Assembly: GCF_001723175.1 (NCBI RefSeq)
Contig: NC_064653.1
Location: forward strand, 2,232,001-2,296,000
Direction of reading: 5' to 3'
From: Penicillium oxalicum
Lineage: Eukaryota; Ascomycota; Eurotiomycetes; Eurotiales; Aspergillaceae
Length of the DNA: 64,000 nucleotides
Shown here: piece after piece, positions 1-12,400 of the stretch
How positions within the stretch are numbered: the stretch's first letter is position 1
How the letters are laid out: every line of letters begins with the position of its first letter
Notes under the pieces: generated by a model
Database searches by the model: none
What the model was told of the DNA's origin: nothing
Seen by the model: the letters and a program-made list of their open reading frames with translations, nothing else
Made by a program: the position numbers and the translations under genes

Positions 1-1394
1 GTCAGGGCGTGGTGGCCAAGGTTAGCGATGCGTTGAAGAACATATTGGAGGGAGACGAGGCGCAGATTGAGCGCATGAAGGTCGTCAATGACAGTATGTT
101 CCTTTCTTCCTGGATCTTGGAGGGACGAGCGAAAGGGCAGGGACTGTGGACCCTTTGTGGGGGAAGAAAGAATTCTGGATCGCTAAATCACGGGGATGTA
201 TGTCCTACTTCTAGAGCCTGTTGATCAGTACTTGCGGACATTCTCGTGGAACAAGGTCAAATATCGCGCGGATAAGTCGCTGGCCGAGTTAATTGATCTG
301 TTACACAAGGTGAGTCTCTTTTCTGCGTTTCAGCGACGGAACGACGTGGACTGTTGAAGTCCCCGGCAGAAGACATCATGGAGGGGAGAAGGGGTCATGG
401 AAAACGAGCTGAGGGACAAGCATACTCATGATTTTTATAGGAAGCGGCCAGTATCGACAATGACATTCGATCCAAGTACTCGCAATATAATCAAGTGAAG
501 AACACGCTGGCTACGCTGCAAAGGAAACAAGCGTTCGTCGCCAGAGACTCCTCCAACCCATGACGTCCAGCACTAATAGCTCTGTTTTGCTAGAGGAAAC
601 TTGTCGACAAAATCTCTCGCGTCGGTGATTGACCCGCGATCCATCGTCCAAGACTCCGAGTACATCGAGACCCACCTGGTCGCTGTGCCCTCCCAGCTAG
701 TGAAGGATTTCCTCAAGACATATGAGACGATCGCCCCGATGGTCGTGCCACGCTCGGCGCAACTCGTCGCCGAGGATAGCGAGTTCTCTCTGTTTGCGGT
801 GACCGCCTTCAAGAAGCACAGTCTGGAGTTCGTGCACAAGTGCCGTGAGCAGAAGTGGATCCCTCGCGACTTCAAGTACGTCGAAGGTGGCAAGGAAGAG
901 GAGCGCAAGGAAGTCGAGCGGGTGGGAGGTGATGAGCGCAAGCTTTGGGGGGAGACCTTGCGTCTGGGCCGGACCGCCTGGAGCGAGGCGGTGATGGTAT
1001 GGATTCATGTCTTGGTTCTTCGGGTCTTTGTCGAGACCGTTCTGCGATATGGTCTACCGCTGGACTTTGTTTGCGGGCTCATTCGGGTACGTCTTCACCT
1101 CTTGATGCGAGCGGGATGGCTTTCTATACCTCTTCGAAAGGGCATCCCTAACCTTGCATGCGCGATGATACTGACGAGTTTGGGGTTTTATTTTATTTTT
1201 AGTCGCCATCCTCGAAACAAGCAGACAAGGCCAAGAGCAGCTTGGAAGAAAAGTACTCATACCTGGCGGGTAATGCCTTTGGGCGAGACAAGAAGGGTCG
1301 GGTCAAGCGAGATGACCCGAGTGAGATGCATGCCACCGGTGAGGGCAATGCCGACTACACACCATATGTCTATTACGAATTTGAGTTCCAGTGA
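1..1394 (+). CDS. vma5: V-type H+-ATPase subunit C, 3' part (5' end outside window)
   Basis: Subunit C of the peripheral V1 sector of the vacuolar proton pump. In this family it bridges the peripheral stalks and is released when V1 and Vo dissociate. Five exons are read: 3-93, 215-309, 441-532, 594-1086 and 1203-1394. They give about the last 320 residues of a protein that is usually near 390, so the start lies left of the window. Identity rests on SWNKVKYRADKSLAELID, NLSTKSLASVIDP, DSEYIETHLVAVP and the C-terminal YTPYVYYEFEFQ. All junctions keep frame. The third intron has the less usual donor GTTCGT. The large exon encodes the conserved SEAVMVWIHV region. Confidence 0.93.
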
Positions 1395-2148
1395 GCGATG
1401 GAGAAAGAGAAGGAGACGGAGAGCCTGAAGTTACGTCGTGGACAGTCGACAGGCGCTGGCAGACACTTTGTCTTTTGTTTTTCTGTTCTTTTCTTTTTTT
1501 TTCTCCATTCGTTGTTGCAGCAGGCAGACGGGCGAATCAGGTACATACATCACTCGAGTTAAGGCACACATATTTTTTCAAACTGATAGAGTTCCATCTT
1601 TTACGCTTTTTGATGTTCGGAATCAAGTAAACGACCGCCGGTACCTCCTAATCATTTGATGTAGGAAAAATATACATGGATCTTGATCGTTTCGCCGCTT
1701 AAATTCAAGCCTAGCCCCCGCGCATCCGTAGGTGCCAACTTGCTCGCCATTTTTGAAGAATATGGAATGATATCACTCTTTGTTGTCTCCTTTAAAAATT
1801 TCTGGATTTTGACTCTTATTGATTGACAGACTCCTCCTGTGTATTCTCTTTCTTTGGTACATATCACGGACCAATGTGCCTCGGCCCGGAAGCAATAGGA
1901 AAGTCCAGAAAACGTGCCTCTATCATTGGGTCATTGCTAGATGCGACAGATCCGGCCTGCCCTGGCACCCACTGGAAATTCGTAGAACGAAAATCTGCAT
2001 GACCCCATGGAGTTCGAGAACTCTTTTTTTTCTCTTATTCTTGGTGTTTCACGGCAGCCCGGCAAGCCAAATAGAAAAGGGGAAAAAGTTGAATTGAAGA
2101 CGTCAGACAGGCAGGCTAGAAGGAAGACAAGGCAAACCACCAACTTTT
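1395..2148. other. Convergent intergenic region, vma5 / APS kinase
   Basis: The 754 bases lie between two genes that face each other, so they should hold both 3' untranslated regions. A T-rich run follows the vma5 stop near 1490-1505. The short open frames here have no recognisable product. I see no RNA gene or repeat. Confidence 0.6.
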
Positions 2149-2928
2149 CTACTCCTTCTTAGCAGGCAAATAACCCTTGGAATCCAAGTAATCAATGATC
2201 TGCTTCACGGCGTCGGGAATCGCCAGATCGACGTTCCGAATGTAGACCTCGGGTTTCTCAGGCGCCTCATAGGGGGCACTGATACCCGTGAACTCCTTGA
2301 TGATTCCCTCACGGGCCTTCTTGTACAATCCCTTGGGATCGCGCTGCTCGGCCACCTCGACGGGAACATCGACGTGGACCTCGACGAAGGGCAGGCCAGT
2401 CTCCTCGCCGGGGTGGGCACCTCGTGCAATTGGCGGGCGGTGTCACGGTCCTTGCGGTAGGGGGAAATGAAGGAAGTGATGGCGATGGCGGAAGAGTCGG
2501 CGAACAACTTGGCGACTTCGGCAATGCGGCGGATGTTTTCGTTACGGTCGGTTTCGCTGAACCCCAGGTCCTTGTTGAGGCCGAAACGGATGTTGTCGCC
2601 ATCAAGGCGGTAGGCGTGCACGCCGCGGTCTCGGAGGAGTTGGTGCTCTAGTTCGACGGCCAGCGTCGATTTGCCCGAGGCGGAGAGACCGGTCAACCAG
2701 ATGGTGAGACCTTGTTGCTTGCGCAGATCATTGCGCTCTTTGCGGGTGAGAGCGGCGGCGTGGAAGGTGATGTTGCTGGTTGACGGGGCTGTCAGAAGGT
2801 GGTTCAAAATGGTGGTGATGGTGATGATGGTGATGGTGGGGGGAGGGCGTTTCAATGCTGGTGGGGTTGAGAGGGGGAGTGGCTTCGGTCAAGAGGGAGT
2901 GGGATAAACTGAGGACTTACGTTGCCAT
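2149..2928 (-). CDS. Adenylylsulfate (APS) kinase, with apparent 1-nt frameshift
   Basis: Phosphorylates adenosine 5'-phosphosulfate to PAPS in cytosolic sulfate assimilation. The start is an 8-nt exon (2928-2921, ATGGCAAC) followed by a GTAAGT intron (2920-2776). The second exon runs 2775-2149. The protein begins [20 protein letters not shown] and has the P-loop GLSASGKS at residues 32-39, then [16 protein letters not shown] and [11 protein letters not shown]. After QLHEVPTP the frame breaks: the rest ([23 protein letters not shown], ending GYLPAKKE) continues in another frame. One extra C in the CCCC run near 2408-2416 would restore a 211-residue protein, the usual fungal length. Either a real null mutation or a sequence error. 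Family assignment is secure. Confidence 0.9.
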
Positions 2929-3543
2929 TGTGAGGGTGAGTTATGTGCAAAAATGGAGAATGTGAACAAGAGGAAAGAGGAAAGAGAGAAAGAACTACAC
3001 AGTCGTACACTTCGGGGGAAAAGAGAGAGAAGAGTAGTCAAAATGAGGGCCGCGTGTCCAAGCGGGAATTGAATGGAAACTCCGGTGTTGATCGCATCAT
3101 CGCTCGGTGGGCTTGGCGGGTGGTTTAAGTCGACGAAATGCCGATTGCGCCATCCACTCTCATTGACGGGTCTGGTGTTGGGTTTATCGAGCATTACATT
3201 CGGTCTGATCATGTTTTTCTTTCTTCTTCTTGGACAAGCCATGTCTCCACGATCATGGTGTTTTATATCGAGGTTACTGACAATCACTGTCACAGAGTGA
3301 TTAAACCGTAAAGTTGGCCATGGTATGATATTTACATATTCTATTGGTGTGAATACTGTAGTGCCCACGTCGGTCCTTAATAAGATGAACAAATGCGCTC
3401 TATAGAAAAGAGAAGGGAACAAAAGGGCTGATCAAAGATGGAAAAATCTCTGCAGAGACAGATGCAAATCAAGAAATGAAAAAGTCTCCCTACGCCAGGA
3501 ACCAGGAACGAGAAATGCGGATCACGTCAACGAGGTCCGCCAC
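2929..3543. other. Upstream region of the APS kinase gene
   Basis: The 615 bases separate the APS kinase start from the stop of the next minus-strand gene. They should hold the APS kinase promoter and 5' UTR and the 3' end of the thioesterase transcript. The bases next to the APS kinase start are purine-rich on the plus strand, so pyrimidine-rich in the transcript. No defined regulatory site is claimed. Confidence 0.5.
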
Positions 3544-4729
3544 TTAATCGGTGGGTCCACGGTACAAAGTGGTCAGAGCCTGAAAAGCACGGCAGAGAAA
3601 AGAAAGACGTTCGTTAGCCACGATTCTTGCCACGACCAAAAAAAAAACCGCCAATGCATCGACTGATGATGTAGAAAGGGGTCATGTATTCAATGAGGGG
3701 AAACTTACTGCGGCTTGCTTGGGCTCAATGAAGAGCGCCTTGGCTTCGACCAAAACCACGGGAGCTTTACCGTCGGTGGGCAGGGTCTCGATCCGGCCCT
3801 CTACCCAGGCCTTGCGACCGTCCACCTTGGTGGTCTCCGCTCGTAGCACCACGTACGAGTCAGCCATAGCGGGGGCCCGGTAGTCAACGTTGAGATTTGC
3901 CGTCACGCCAACCTTGTTCGGCAGTGCAGGGAAACAGCATCGAGCCAGACCCTCATCCAGCAAGGTCGCCAGCATGCCGCCGTGAATGATGCCGGGGTGT
4001 CCGCAAATATCAGAGCCCAGGTACATGAACGAGGCCAAGCTCTTGCCTTCCCGGTGAGAGAAGACGATCGGGGGCACTACGAGCTTGTTCGGGCCGGCCA
4101 GCGTCCCTGCGGTCAAGCTGCGCGCGCGAATGGCCTCGGGATAGCGGAGGTGAGGGCGCGACTCTTCAAAGTCGGGGTCAGCACGCAGCTTGGCGGCCTC
4201 GGGATGCGTGCGCAGGTACTCGTCCACTTCCGCGGCGTGCGCGTCCACGGGAACAAAGGCGGTCACGCTCTCAGCGTTGGAAATCATGGGAGACGCCATG
4301 AGTCGCGATACGGTGCGTTGAGTCTGGTAGAGAAGACCGACCGAAAAGGCAAAGACTGCGATCGAGGTGAAGCCCAAGAAGCGGCGGAAGCGTGATCGGG
4401 GTAGAGGTGACGGAGGGGAAGTTGGCGGGTGAGGGAATGAATTGGATTCTGCAAGTGTCAACGAATGCGACGGGTGACTTTGACCACGATGACTAGGAAG
4501 ATGCGCATTGCATCTTCTGCCATCTGGAGGGGCCCATGTGGGACTGACCAGTAGAGTAGAAGCGACGGCGACAATGTTGCGACAACGCAAAAGACCGCTG
4601 ACGTGGAGGGAGAGTTGCGCGTCGCTGGAGGAGGAATCGCGATGCAAAAGGTGTCGTCGGGGATTTGGAGAAGAGGGAGGAGGATAGGGAGGAGCGAGAA
4701 GGGGACGACAAAAGGGCTGGACGGAACAT
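3544..4729 (-). CDS. Mitochondrial membrane-anchored thioesterase-superfamily (4HBT/PaaI-like) protein
   Basis: Three exons (4729-4549, 4448-3709, 3579-3544) give 318 residues. The N-terminus MFRPALLSSPSRSSLSSSLF, rich in Ser and Arg and running to RRRFYST, looks like a mitochondrial presequence. A single hydrophobic segment follows (FTSIAVFAFSVGLLYQ). The C-terminal half carries a hot-dog fold signature: HGGMLATLLDEGLARCCF, then ANLNVDYRAP, as in PaaI-like thioesterases that hydrolyse acyl-CoA. The last exon encodes ALTTLYRGPTD. I chose the start at 4729 because the presequence exon splices in frame (donor GTCAGT, acceptor TTGCAG). A longer unspliced frame reaching 5016 lacks protein-like sequence. 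The substrate is unknown. Confidence 0.85.
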
Positions 4730-6023
4730 GGTCCAATTCCGATCCGGTCGAGGCTGTTACAATTGGGATGTTGGGAGGCAAAAGTTGGTTGAGAGAGAGC
4801 GTTGTGGACTCGGCGGCTCTTGTGCCTCGGCATCTGCTCCGTCTTAGGCTCCATTTCCGGATCCATGATCCAATGGTACTTTTTGTCTGGGCGCTGCCAA
4901 GACTTTTTATACACACAACATCGCTCAGCATAAGTGACTGTCAGACCCTGTGTTCTGGAGCAGGACTTGGAACACATCTGGAAAAGTCGATTCGCATCGA
5001 GTGCAAGTATATCCATATTGTGGTGTTGTCAGTGCTCAAGCTGGAGCTTCGTTGCCTGGACATTCCATAGTACATTCGACAGTACCTATTGTCGATTGTC
5101 TTCTCGTTGAGATATCTTGTTCAACTTTGAGGGCATGAGATATTCTAGATAAAGAGCTTTCGTAACTGGCATGTTTCCCTCTCAGCTTTGGCTGGGTCAG
5201 CTGACGATCCGGATTTTGTTTCCTAAACGCCATGTCTTCTCGATCCTCCCTTCGGCCTGGTCGGGCTCACAATGGTGATCTGAAAAGGGTGGGGGAATAC
5301 CAAGACCATTGGTGTTCGCCAAAGGGCTTTCATTGACCGCTAATCAGGAGAGAAGCTTATTGAGCTCATCGAGATTAGATGGGCCCTGCACGTGGACATC
5401 ACATGAGGCTGCGGGGATATCCTTTCCCGCGATGGACTCTTCAGCACGATCTCAACTCAGAAACAATCCACGGACAAAGGCCAATTTTGCTTCTGAGGAA
5501 AGCCTGCTTGATAATTTCCACATCGGAGATCATTATCTCGTTCTGGGCTGCCAGCGTACAGGGGGTGAAAGGATCATCCACCCATCACTTCCCCAAGGTA
5601 TGCCTATCCCAGGCCTGGGTCGGGGCCGATCTGCTAGGTCTTGGAATCATGCAGGATGAGGGAGATCGATGTGACCGGCTCTCTCACCTACAAAGGACCA
5701 CCTGATTGCTCCAAATGACCACTTCAGATCCTGACTGATCACCACACCCCCAAGGTCACCGGAACCAAAGATCATTTAAGAGACGGCCAGAACCTTCATG
5801 ACAACGGGCGGGCTGTGTGTAGGGTTTCATTGCATTTGCTGCCGAAGCACGATAACGCGCAGATGATCGACAGGGGGCGAAGGATGCATCCCCGGATGCC
5901 ATCGGACATCTGCGACTCCTCTGGCAAGGGGGGAAAGACCAGCATAAATGTGGCTGCTAAGTACCAGAGAAGCTGCTCAAATGGGAGCAAGATCAGCTAT
6001 CCTTTTCATACCCTTTTCTTTCA
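4730..6023. other. Divergent promoter region, thioesterase / GH92 mannosidase
   Basis: The 1.3 kb lies between two divergently transcribed genes. It holds a CACGTG hexamer at 5389-5394 and several short open frames that look like chance. No RNA gene, repeat or transposon remnant is seen. Confidence 0.5.
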
Positions 6024-8757
6024 ATGATGTGGGCACGGCGCATCAGTCTATCGCTCGTTCTCGCCAGTAAATGGGGTTTAATCAATGCGATCTCGCCCGT
6101 GGAGGAGTACGATGTGCTGCAGTATATTGACCCGCTGATCGGCAGCGCCAACGGCGGTGAGCCTTATCTCATACTCGATTTACAGAGAGGTCCGATTGTG
6201 ACTCGACGACATTCGCTCACAAAGAAAATTATATCCTGCAGGAAATGTCTTTCCTGGTGCCTCACTGCCCTATGGTATGGCCAAGGCAGGCGCTGATACC
6301 AACTCTGGTAGCAACCAGGGCGGTTTTGCATATGATGGGAGCAACGTAACTGGATTTTCCAGCATGCATGATTCGGGAACAGGTGGCAGCCCATCACTTG
6401 GAAATTTTCCGCTCTTTCCTTATGCCAGTTGCAAAGATGACGACGTGAACGGCTGCGCATATCCAAAGAAATCGCGAGCTACGCCTTATGCGCCAGACTC
6501 GGTCCAGGCCAGTCCCGGCTACTTTGCACTATCACTACAGTCGGGGATTGATGTCGAGATGACGGCCGCTCATCACACATCACTCTTCCGATTCAAGTTT
6601 CCAGAGGGTAGCAGTCCGTTGATTCTTTTGGACCTCTCTGATCTGTCTGATTCTCGACAAGACAACGCGACTATCGTCATTGAGGAAGAGAGTGGTCGGA
6701 TGACAGGCAGCGGGAGATTCCTGCCAAGCTTTGGAAGTGGATCATACACACTCCACTTCTGCGCCGATTTCCAGAGTTCTGGCCCTATTCGGGATAGTGG
6801 CATTTTTGTCGACGCTCGGGCAAGTACCGATGTGCATGAATTGAAAATCTCGCGAAGTATCAATGGATATCCGCTACCGGTAGGTAGAAGCACGCTCTAC
6901 TTCATCGCCACGCTACGGCTGGTAGCACACCTCAGTCTGACGCATAGTTAGGGAGGCGGTTTCATTCGCCATGAGGCCGCAGCAGATCGTATCGTGCAGG
7001 CCCGCGTAGGTGTAAGCTTCGTCAGTTCCGCGCAAGCTTGCTCCCATGCCGAAAACGAGATTGGTGACTTCGACTTTGAAGCTACACACCAAGCTGCGGT
7101 TGAGCAATGGACGGAGAAATTGCGTCCTATCCGGGTCTCACGCACTGACGTTCAGCCGTCGGTTCTTACAAACTTCTACAGTGGTATCTACCGAACTATG
7201 ATCAATCCTCAGAACTATACCAACGAAAACCCTCTTTGGAAGAGCCCAGAGCCGTACTTTGACTCTTTCTACTGGTCCGTAAAAGCAGCCCTGTATGGAG
7301 GTCGATTACTGACCATCTAGATCTAGTCTTTGGGATTCGTTTCGCTCTCAAATCCCTTTTTTGACGATCTTTGACCCGCATGCCGTCACCCAGATGGTGC
7401 GATCATTGATTGACACACAGCGCCATTTGGGCTGGCTGCCTGATTGTCGTATGTCCCTATGCAAGGGTAAGATGTTTATTTTGTGTCAATTAGCTAGCAC
7501 TATGCTAAGCCTACGCCCACAGGTTTCACACAGGGCGGTTCAAATGCTGACAATATCTTGGCCGACGCATATGTCAAGGGATTGAATGATGGGATCGACT
7601 GGACAGCAGGATATGCGGCGGTGAAAAAGGATGCCGAGGAAGAGCCTTTCGACTGGTCCAATGAAGGCCGTGGTGGACTTGAAAGTTGGAAGAATCTGCA
7701 TTACATTCCCGCCGAAGATTTTGACCATCTAGGCTTCGGCACGATGACACGCAGCATCTCCAGAACCTTGGAGTACTCGTACAACGATTTTGCCATCGCA
7801 CAGATGGCCCGGGGTATGAATACGACCGCTGATGCCGAAAGGTATGAGAAACAGTCGGGATCGTGGAAGAATCTTTTCAAAGCCGATCAGACCTCATACC
7901 TGAATGGAACAAATACCGGATTCACAGGATTTTTCCAACCAAAATATCTCAACCAGACCTGGGGCAGTCAAGATCCACTCAAGTGCTCGAATATTGATAA
8001 CAGCGGAAGCATCTGCTCGCTTCAGAATACTGGAGCCGAAACTTTCGAGTCCAGCATCTGGGAATACCAATTGTATGTCCCAATGAATCTCTATCTTTAT
8101 TTCTTTCATGAACAAGTTCTACTCCTAACCAAAGAGAAAAAAAACAGCTTTGTGCCGCACGACATGGCCGCTCTGATCCCCATGCTAGGAGGTCCTTCCA
8201 CTTTCGTCAAACGCTTGGACTTCCTCCACGATCAGAATATCACTTACATCGGCAACGAGCCAGCCTTCCTCACCGTTTTCCAATACCACTATGCCGGTCG
8301 TCCCGCGAAATCCACCGCTCGAGTCCGCACTTACATCCCCGACTACTTCTCTCCAACTCCCTCGGGACTTCCCGGAAACGACGACTCAGGTGCCATGGGC
8401 TCATTCGTCGCCATGTCTATGATGGGTCTCTTCCCGAACCCAGGCCAGAGTGTTTATCTGATCACCGTCCCATTTTTCGAGACGATCAGCATCACTTCAC
8501 CACTTACAGGAAACACTGCAACCGTCCACGTCGCCAACTGGAATGATTTCAGTGACAAAAACTCCACAGGAAGCACGGGCTTTATCCAGTCGGCGACTTT
8601 GAACGGTAAACCTTTTACCCGCAATTGGATCACCCATGACTTCTTCACAGAGGGGCAGGAGCTTATTCTCGTGTTGGGCTCTGATGAAAGTACATGGGGC
8701 ACTGGCGCTGATGATCTTCCGCCTTCTTTGTCGACGAGTGCAGCGTCGAGCCTCTAA
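6024..8757 (+). CDS. Secreted alpha-mannosidase, glycoside hydrolase family 92
   Basis: Six exons (6024-6156, 6242-6879, 6952-7274, 7327-7466, 7523-8072, 8148-8757) give 797 residues. An N-terminal signal peptide is evident (about residues 1-22, hydrophobic SLSLVLASKWGLINA), so the enzyme is secreted or vacuolar. GH92 enzymes are calcium-dependent exo-acting alpha-mannosidases, mostly alpha-1,2, that trim N- or O-glycans. Family blocks visible in order: YIDPLIGSANGG, NVFPGASLPYGM, CLWDSFRSQIPFL, GWLPDCRMSLCKGFTQGGSN, WEYQFFVPHDM, GNEPAF and GNDDSGAMGSF. Many Asn-X-Ser/Thr sequons are present. It stands without related carbohydrate genes. The family is certain; linkage specificity is inferred. 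Confidence 0.92.
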
Positions 8758-9431
8758 GGCCGGGACTTTGCTGATATGGGCGATGGATTTGAACCTCTGA
8801 TCCAATCTGGTCAGGGTAGTCATCATGCTCGTGCGAGAAATGCCAGTCACGAAGATCGTCACGTGTAGATGCTGAATGGAACCTAATGGCAGAAATTATG
8901 AGGGAAGAGGGGTGTCTCGCTGTGATTGTTCATTCGGATTGTGCTTGGGATTCTATAGATGGACTTGCTACGCTCCGCTTCGCGGGAATTTTAGTTCGAC
9001 CGTCAAGGAATCGTTTGACTAAGCTAACTCGTGCAAAATCCATTTTCAGAGTAGACTAAGCGGCAGAACTCGACTAGTGGTGCTCAAGACTGTCGAATGG
9101 CGACCCTCCAAGACGTCATCGATGATTGGGGTCTGGCAAGCATTCCTGGGGTGTTTCCCAGGTTATTATTGCTGCCCAGGTGATAGCTGGTGCCGAGCGC
9201 AGATATCTTTCCCACCTAAAAATGATCAGAGCAAGTAACTTCTAGGTGCATTTTACCTCCTGGCCGATTGCAATTCCATGAATCACGCGTGGACTGTGTA
9301 GAATCTATATCCAAAAGAGTAAAGGCTGAGTGAATGGCACTGTTTTAATTTCCATATGCTGAGTATTGTATTTGAATTTGAAATCTTTCTTAAAAATGTA
9401 ACCTATGCCAGCATGGTCTCAATATCCTGTC
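8758..9431. other. Convergent intergenic region, GH92 / sld3
   Basis: The 674 bases lie between two converging genes and should contain both 3' UTRs. A small inverted repeat (CCTGGG, 6-nt spacer, CCCAGG) lies near 9147-9164. The part near 9350-9400 is AT-rich, as expected for 3' ends. Nothing else is seen. Confidence 0.5.
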
Positions 9432-12400
9432 TCATAGATCCATCTCTTCATCATCCCAACCGAGCTGCTTGTATATGGACTGACTCTGCGACTTCTCGGG
9501 TGTTGAAGGTACAAGCGTAGCATTCTTGACAGGCGATTCTTTGGTAGGAGAGGGGGGAACTCTTGAGGCATCACGTGCAAACAAAGACGTTGTCCGCGGC
9601 ATAAGCAAATTTTTGCTGGTACCTTCATGCCTTGGAGGTGTATCCATGATCATCATGGACGGATTCCGGTTTTCCGGAGTTTGGCCGACGAGAGGAGACT
9701 CTGAGGCAAAATCGATTGTTCGCCGGCGGGAAGATACCGGCGTAGTTGGCGCTTCAGGGATATGCTGAGATGCTTCCTCATTCTCAGGTTGATGAGCTCG
9801 GGCCACTGGAACTTCAGGGACCCGGAACAGGCCTCTCCCCTTGTTGGCCGATAAACCCGGGAGTGGGGATTGCTTTGTGCTTGGATCATCGAAGAGCAGC
9901 TTCGAGGATGGTCGAGTCGGCGTTTCTTGAATGGATCCTAGCTCAGGTGGCTGATCGTGAGCACCACGCTGTCGTTTCCTTGAACCCGGCTGCGAGGCAA
10001 AAAGCGGCGAATCGGGACCCGAGAAAGAGATGGCTCGGCGTGTTGAAGAGGGTATGACAACAGGCGATTCTGCGAGGAAGCTCTCGTTCATTTGGCCAGC
10101 GAAAGAGCGCGAAGGCACCAAAGTACGTGGCACAGATGGTATACCAGCCATTGCGTCCCTCCTCCGATTACCGCGCGGAGTGGCCATGACCTGAACACCT
10201 TCGCCCAGCGGGTTCCTGACGGGATTCTTTGACTTGCGTGAGCTTCCGCCCCCTGTCGACAGTCGCTTGGTCGCATCCTCAGCGATGTCCTTGGCAACAA
10301 GCTCCCGATTAGGTTTACGAAGGGCTTGGATGGCACTGTCGAGCTCTTTCTTCTGATCAGCCAACATCTGCACTTTTCGCAACTTGGTCTCATGCTGCCT
10401 TGCGGCCGCATTGAGATCGACCTCGCGGTTTTCCACCCTTTTCGACTGAATACCACCACGGACCGTGGTTCCCCCCAAGACTGTAGGAAGCAGCGGTTCA
10501 AGCGAGTCGCGGGTGGATTCGCGCGGCGTGGGCGCGGTCTTGGCCCGAGTGAGCGATGGATGGCGGAGTTGCGACGCCGCGGCTTTTTCATCCGTCAACA
10601 CCCGCTGTAGTGATCGTCTTGGCTTTTTTACGGGGGGCTCTCGCTTGACATCAGAGCCCGGCTCTGGACGACGTGGCTTACTCGATGATTGCAACTTTTT
10701 AGCAGCAGGGGGGCCGCCACCAGAGACTCCGAATTTGCGAGTAATCAGCTTGCACTTGTCCGGCATGCGAGAAGCATAGAATGGAATGATCACTTCAGTG
10801 CAAAAGTCGCGCACAGCATCACTCTCGGGCTTCTTCTTGGCTAGCTGACCATCAACGAAGGAGGATAACTTTGCGGCATCGTCGCCAGCGGTGTCTTCAA
10901 TGGTGACTGCATGCCAGATACAGAGTCGATCTAGGTGCAGCTCCAGAAGCACATTCAGATCTTGTGGCTTCTTGGCTTTCCTTTTAGTTGTGTCCGTTTC
11001 TCCATCTACCGGTTGCCCAATACCCTGATCTGTGTGCATGAGCGGCGCCGACTCCAGAGCTAAGATCTCCAGGATCAAGAGGATCTGTAATTGAGTCTCT
11101 CGCAGTCGAAGATCCGAGATGTGTTTTTTGGCCTCCGCCTCGCGAGAGCCCTCTTGCATGGCGGGGTCGATCATCTTTCGGTCTTTCCACCACCTCCGCA
11201 CAAAATCGTCTTCTTCGGGATACAGGCCACTTTTCCCCAGTTTCTTTTTCTTGCCGCGGCGTTTCTTGCTTGAAGCTGCCTCATCGTCCGAAACGGTGAG
11301 CACAGCTTCACGAACCGCCGCCGGAAGAGATTCGCGGTACTTGAGGTCCATCTTCTTGGCCGCAAGGACAGCTTCGCGGTAGTACTCAATGAGTTGCGCC
11401 GGCTTTCCTGCATCAGTGACGTCTGGATTTTGAAACGCAGCGCGACAGCGAGTCAGTGGGCCCTTGGCAAAGTACGCCAAAGATGTCTGTGCCAGCAGTC
11501 AGATACGAACAAAAAGAAGCATGCACAAAGAGAACAGCACGGTCAACCATACCTTGGAGATGTAGAGAGCCTGCAAATAGTGCTCTCGCATGCTGTCTAG
11601 TAACTCTTCGGGGTTTTGCTTGTTGTCTGGAGCCTGATCCAGCTCCATTGAAGGCTCAACGAGACGCGCTTGCGAGTTTGATAGTGTCTTCACCAAGTCG
11701 ATTTGCGACTCGGGAGCGATAGATTGATCTCGCTCACCGAATGACAAGGTCTTCGGGTGCGTCTCCGGTATACCTGTTGCCCGAAACACGACGTCCACGT
11801 GCAATCCCGCAAAATCTTCCCCTAGACCCAGGTCAGAGGAAGGTTCCTCGATCCGTGCATGCTGCCACCAGCTGGAGTCGTCAAAAGCAAGAGCGGGTTT
11901 TTCTTCTTCGACGAGATCCGAATCGACATGGTCTGATCCGTGCCATCCCTTGGCAGCGACAACGATGTCGCCTTCCCGTATCCACTGCGCAAGTCGCCAG
12001 AGCGAGTATATCCCTCGTTTGACCCGTTCAACCACATAGAGTTCTCCCGTGGCCGCCAACCGAACCGCCAAAATTGTAGGCTCCGTGCAATATCGCAAGT
12101 CTCGCTCTAATGAGGGGTTGTCCGCGGTAAAGAGACCCCCGGGCTGTGCGTCAGAGCGCAGCCACGCAGCGTCCTCGAGCCATGACAGCGGGAACCGGGA
12201 ACGAGGGAGCAGACAAATGGGGTCGAAGGTGAGTGATTCATCGGATAAAGATGCGGCATGGGCCTGAATCGGGTAAGTCGAGGGATCGGTCAAGTGGGAA
12301 GGACGGTCCAAGTCTGAAAAACGGAACAGAAATGGTACAGCTTGCTCACCCGAATCACAATGGAGGTTGTTGAAAGATTACTCGCGGTAGTATCTGCATT

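Noticed and set aside
3682..5016. Single 444-residue thioesterase frame starting at 5016
   Set aside because: The upstream half is low-quality sequence. A presequence exon at 4729-4549 with good splice sites explains the N-terminus better.
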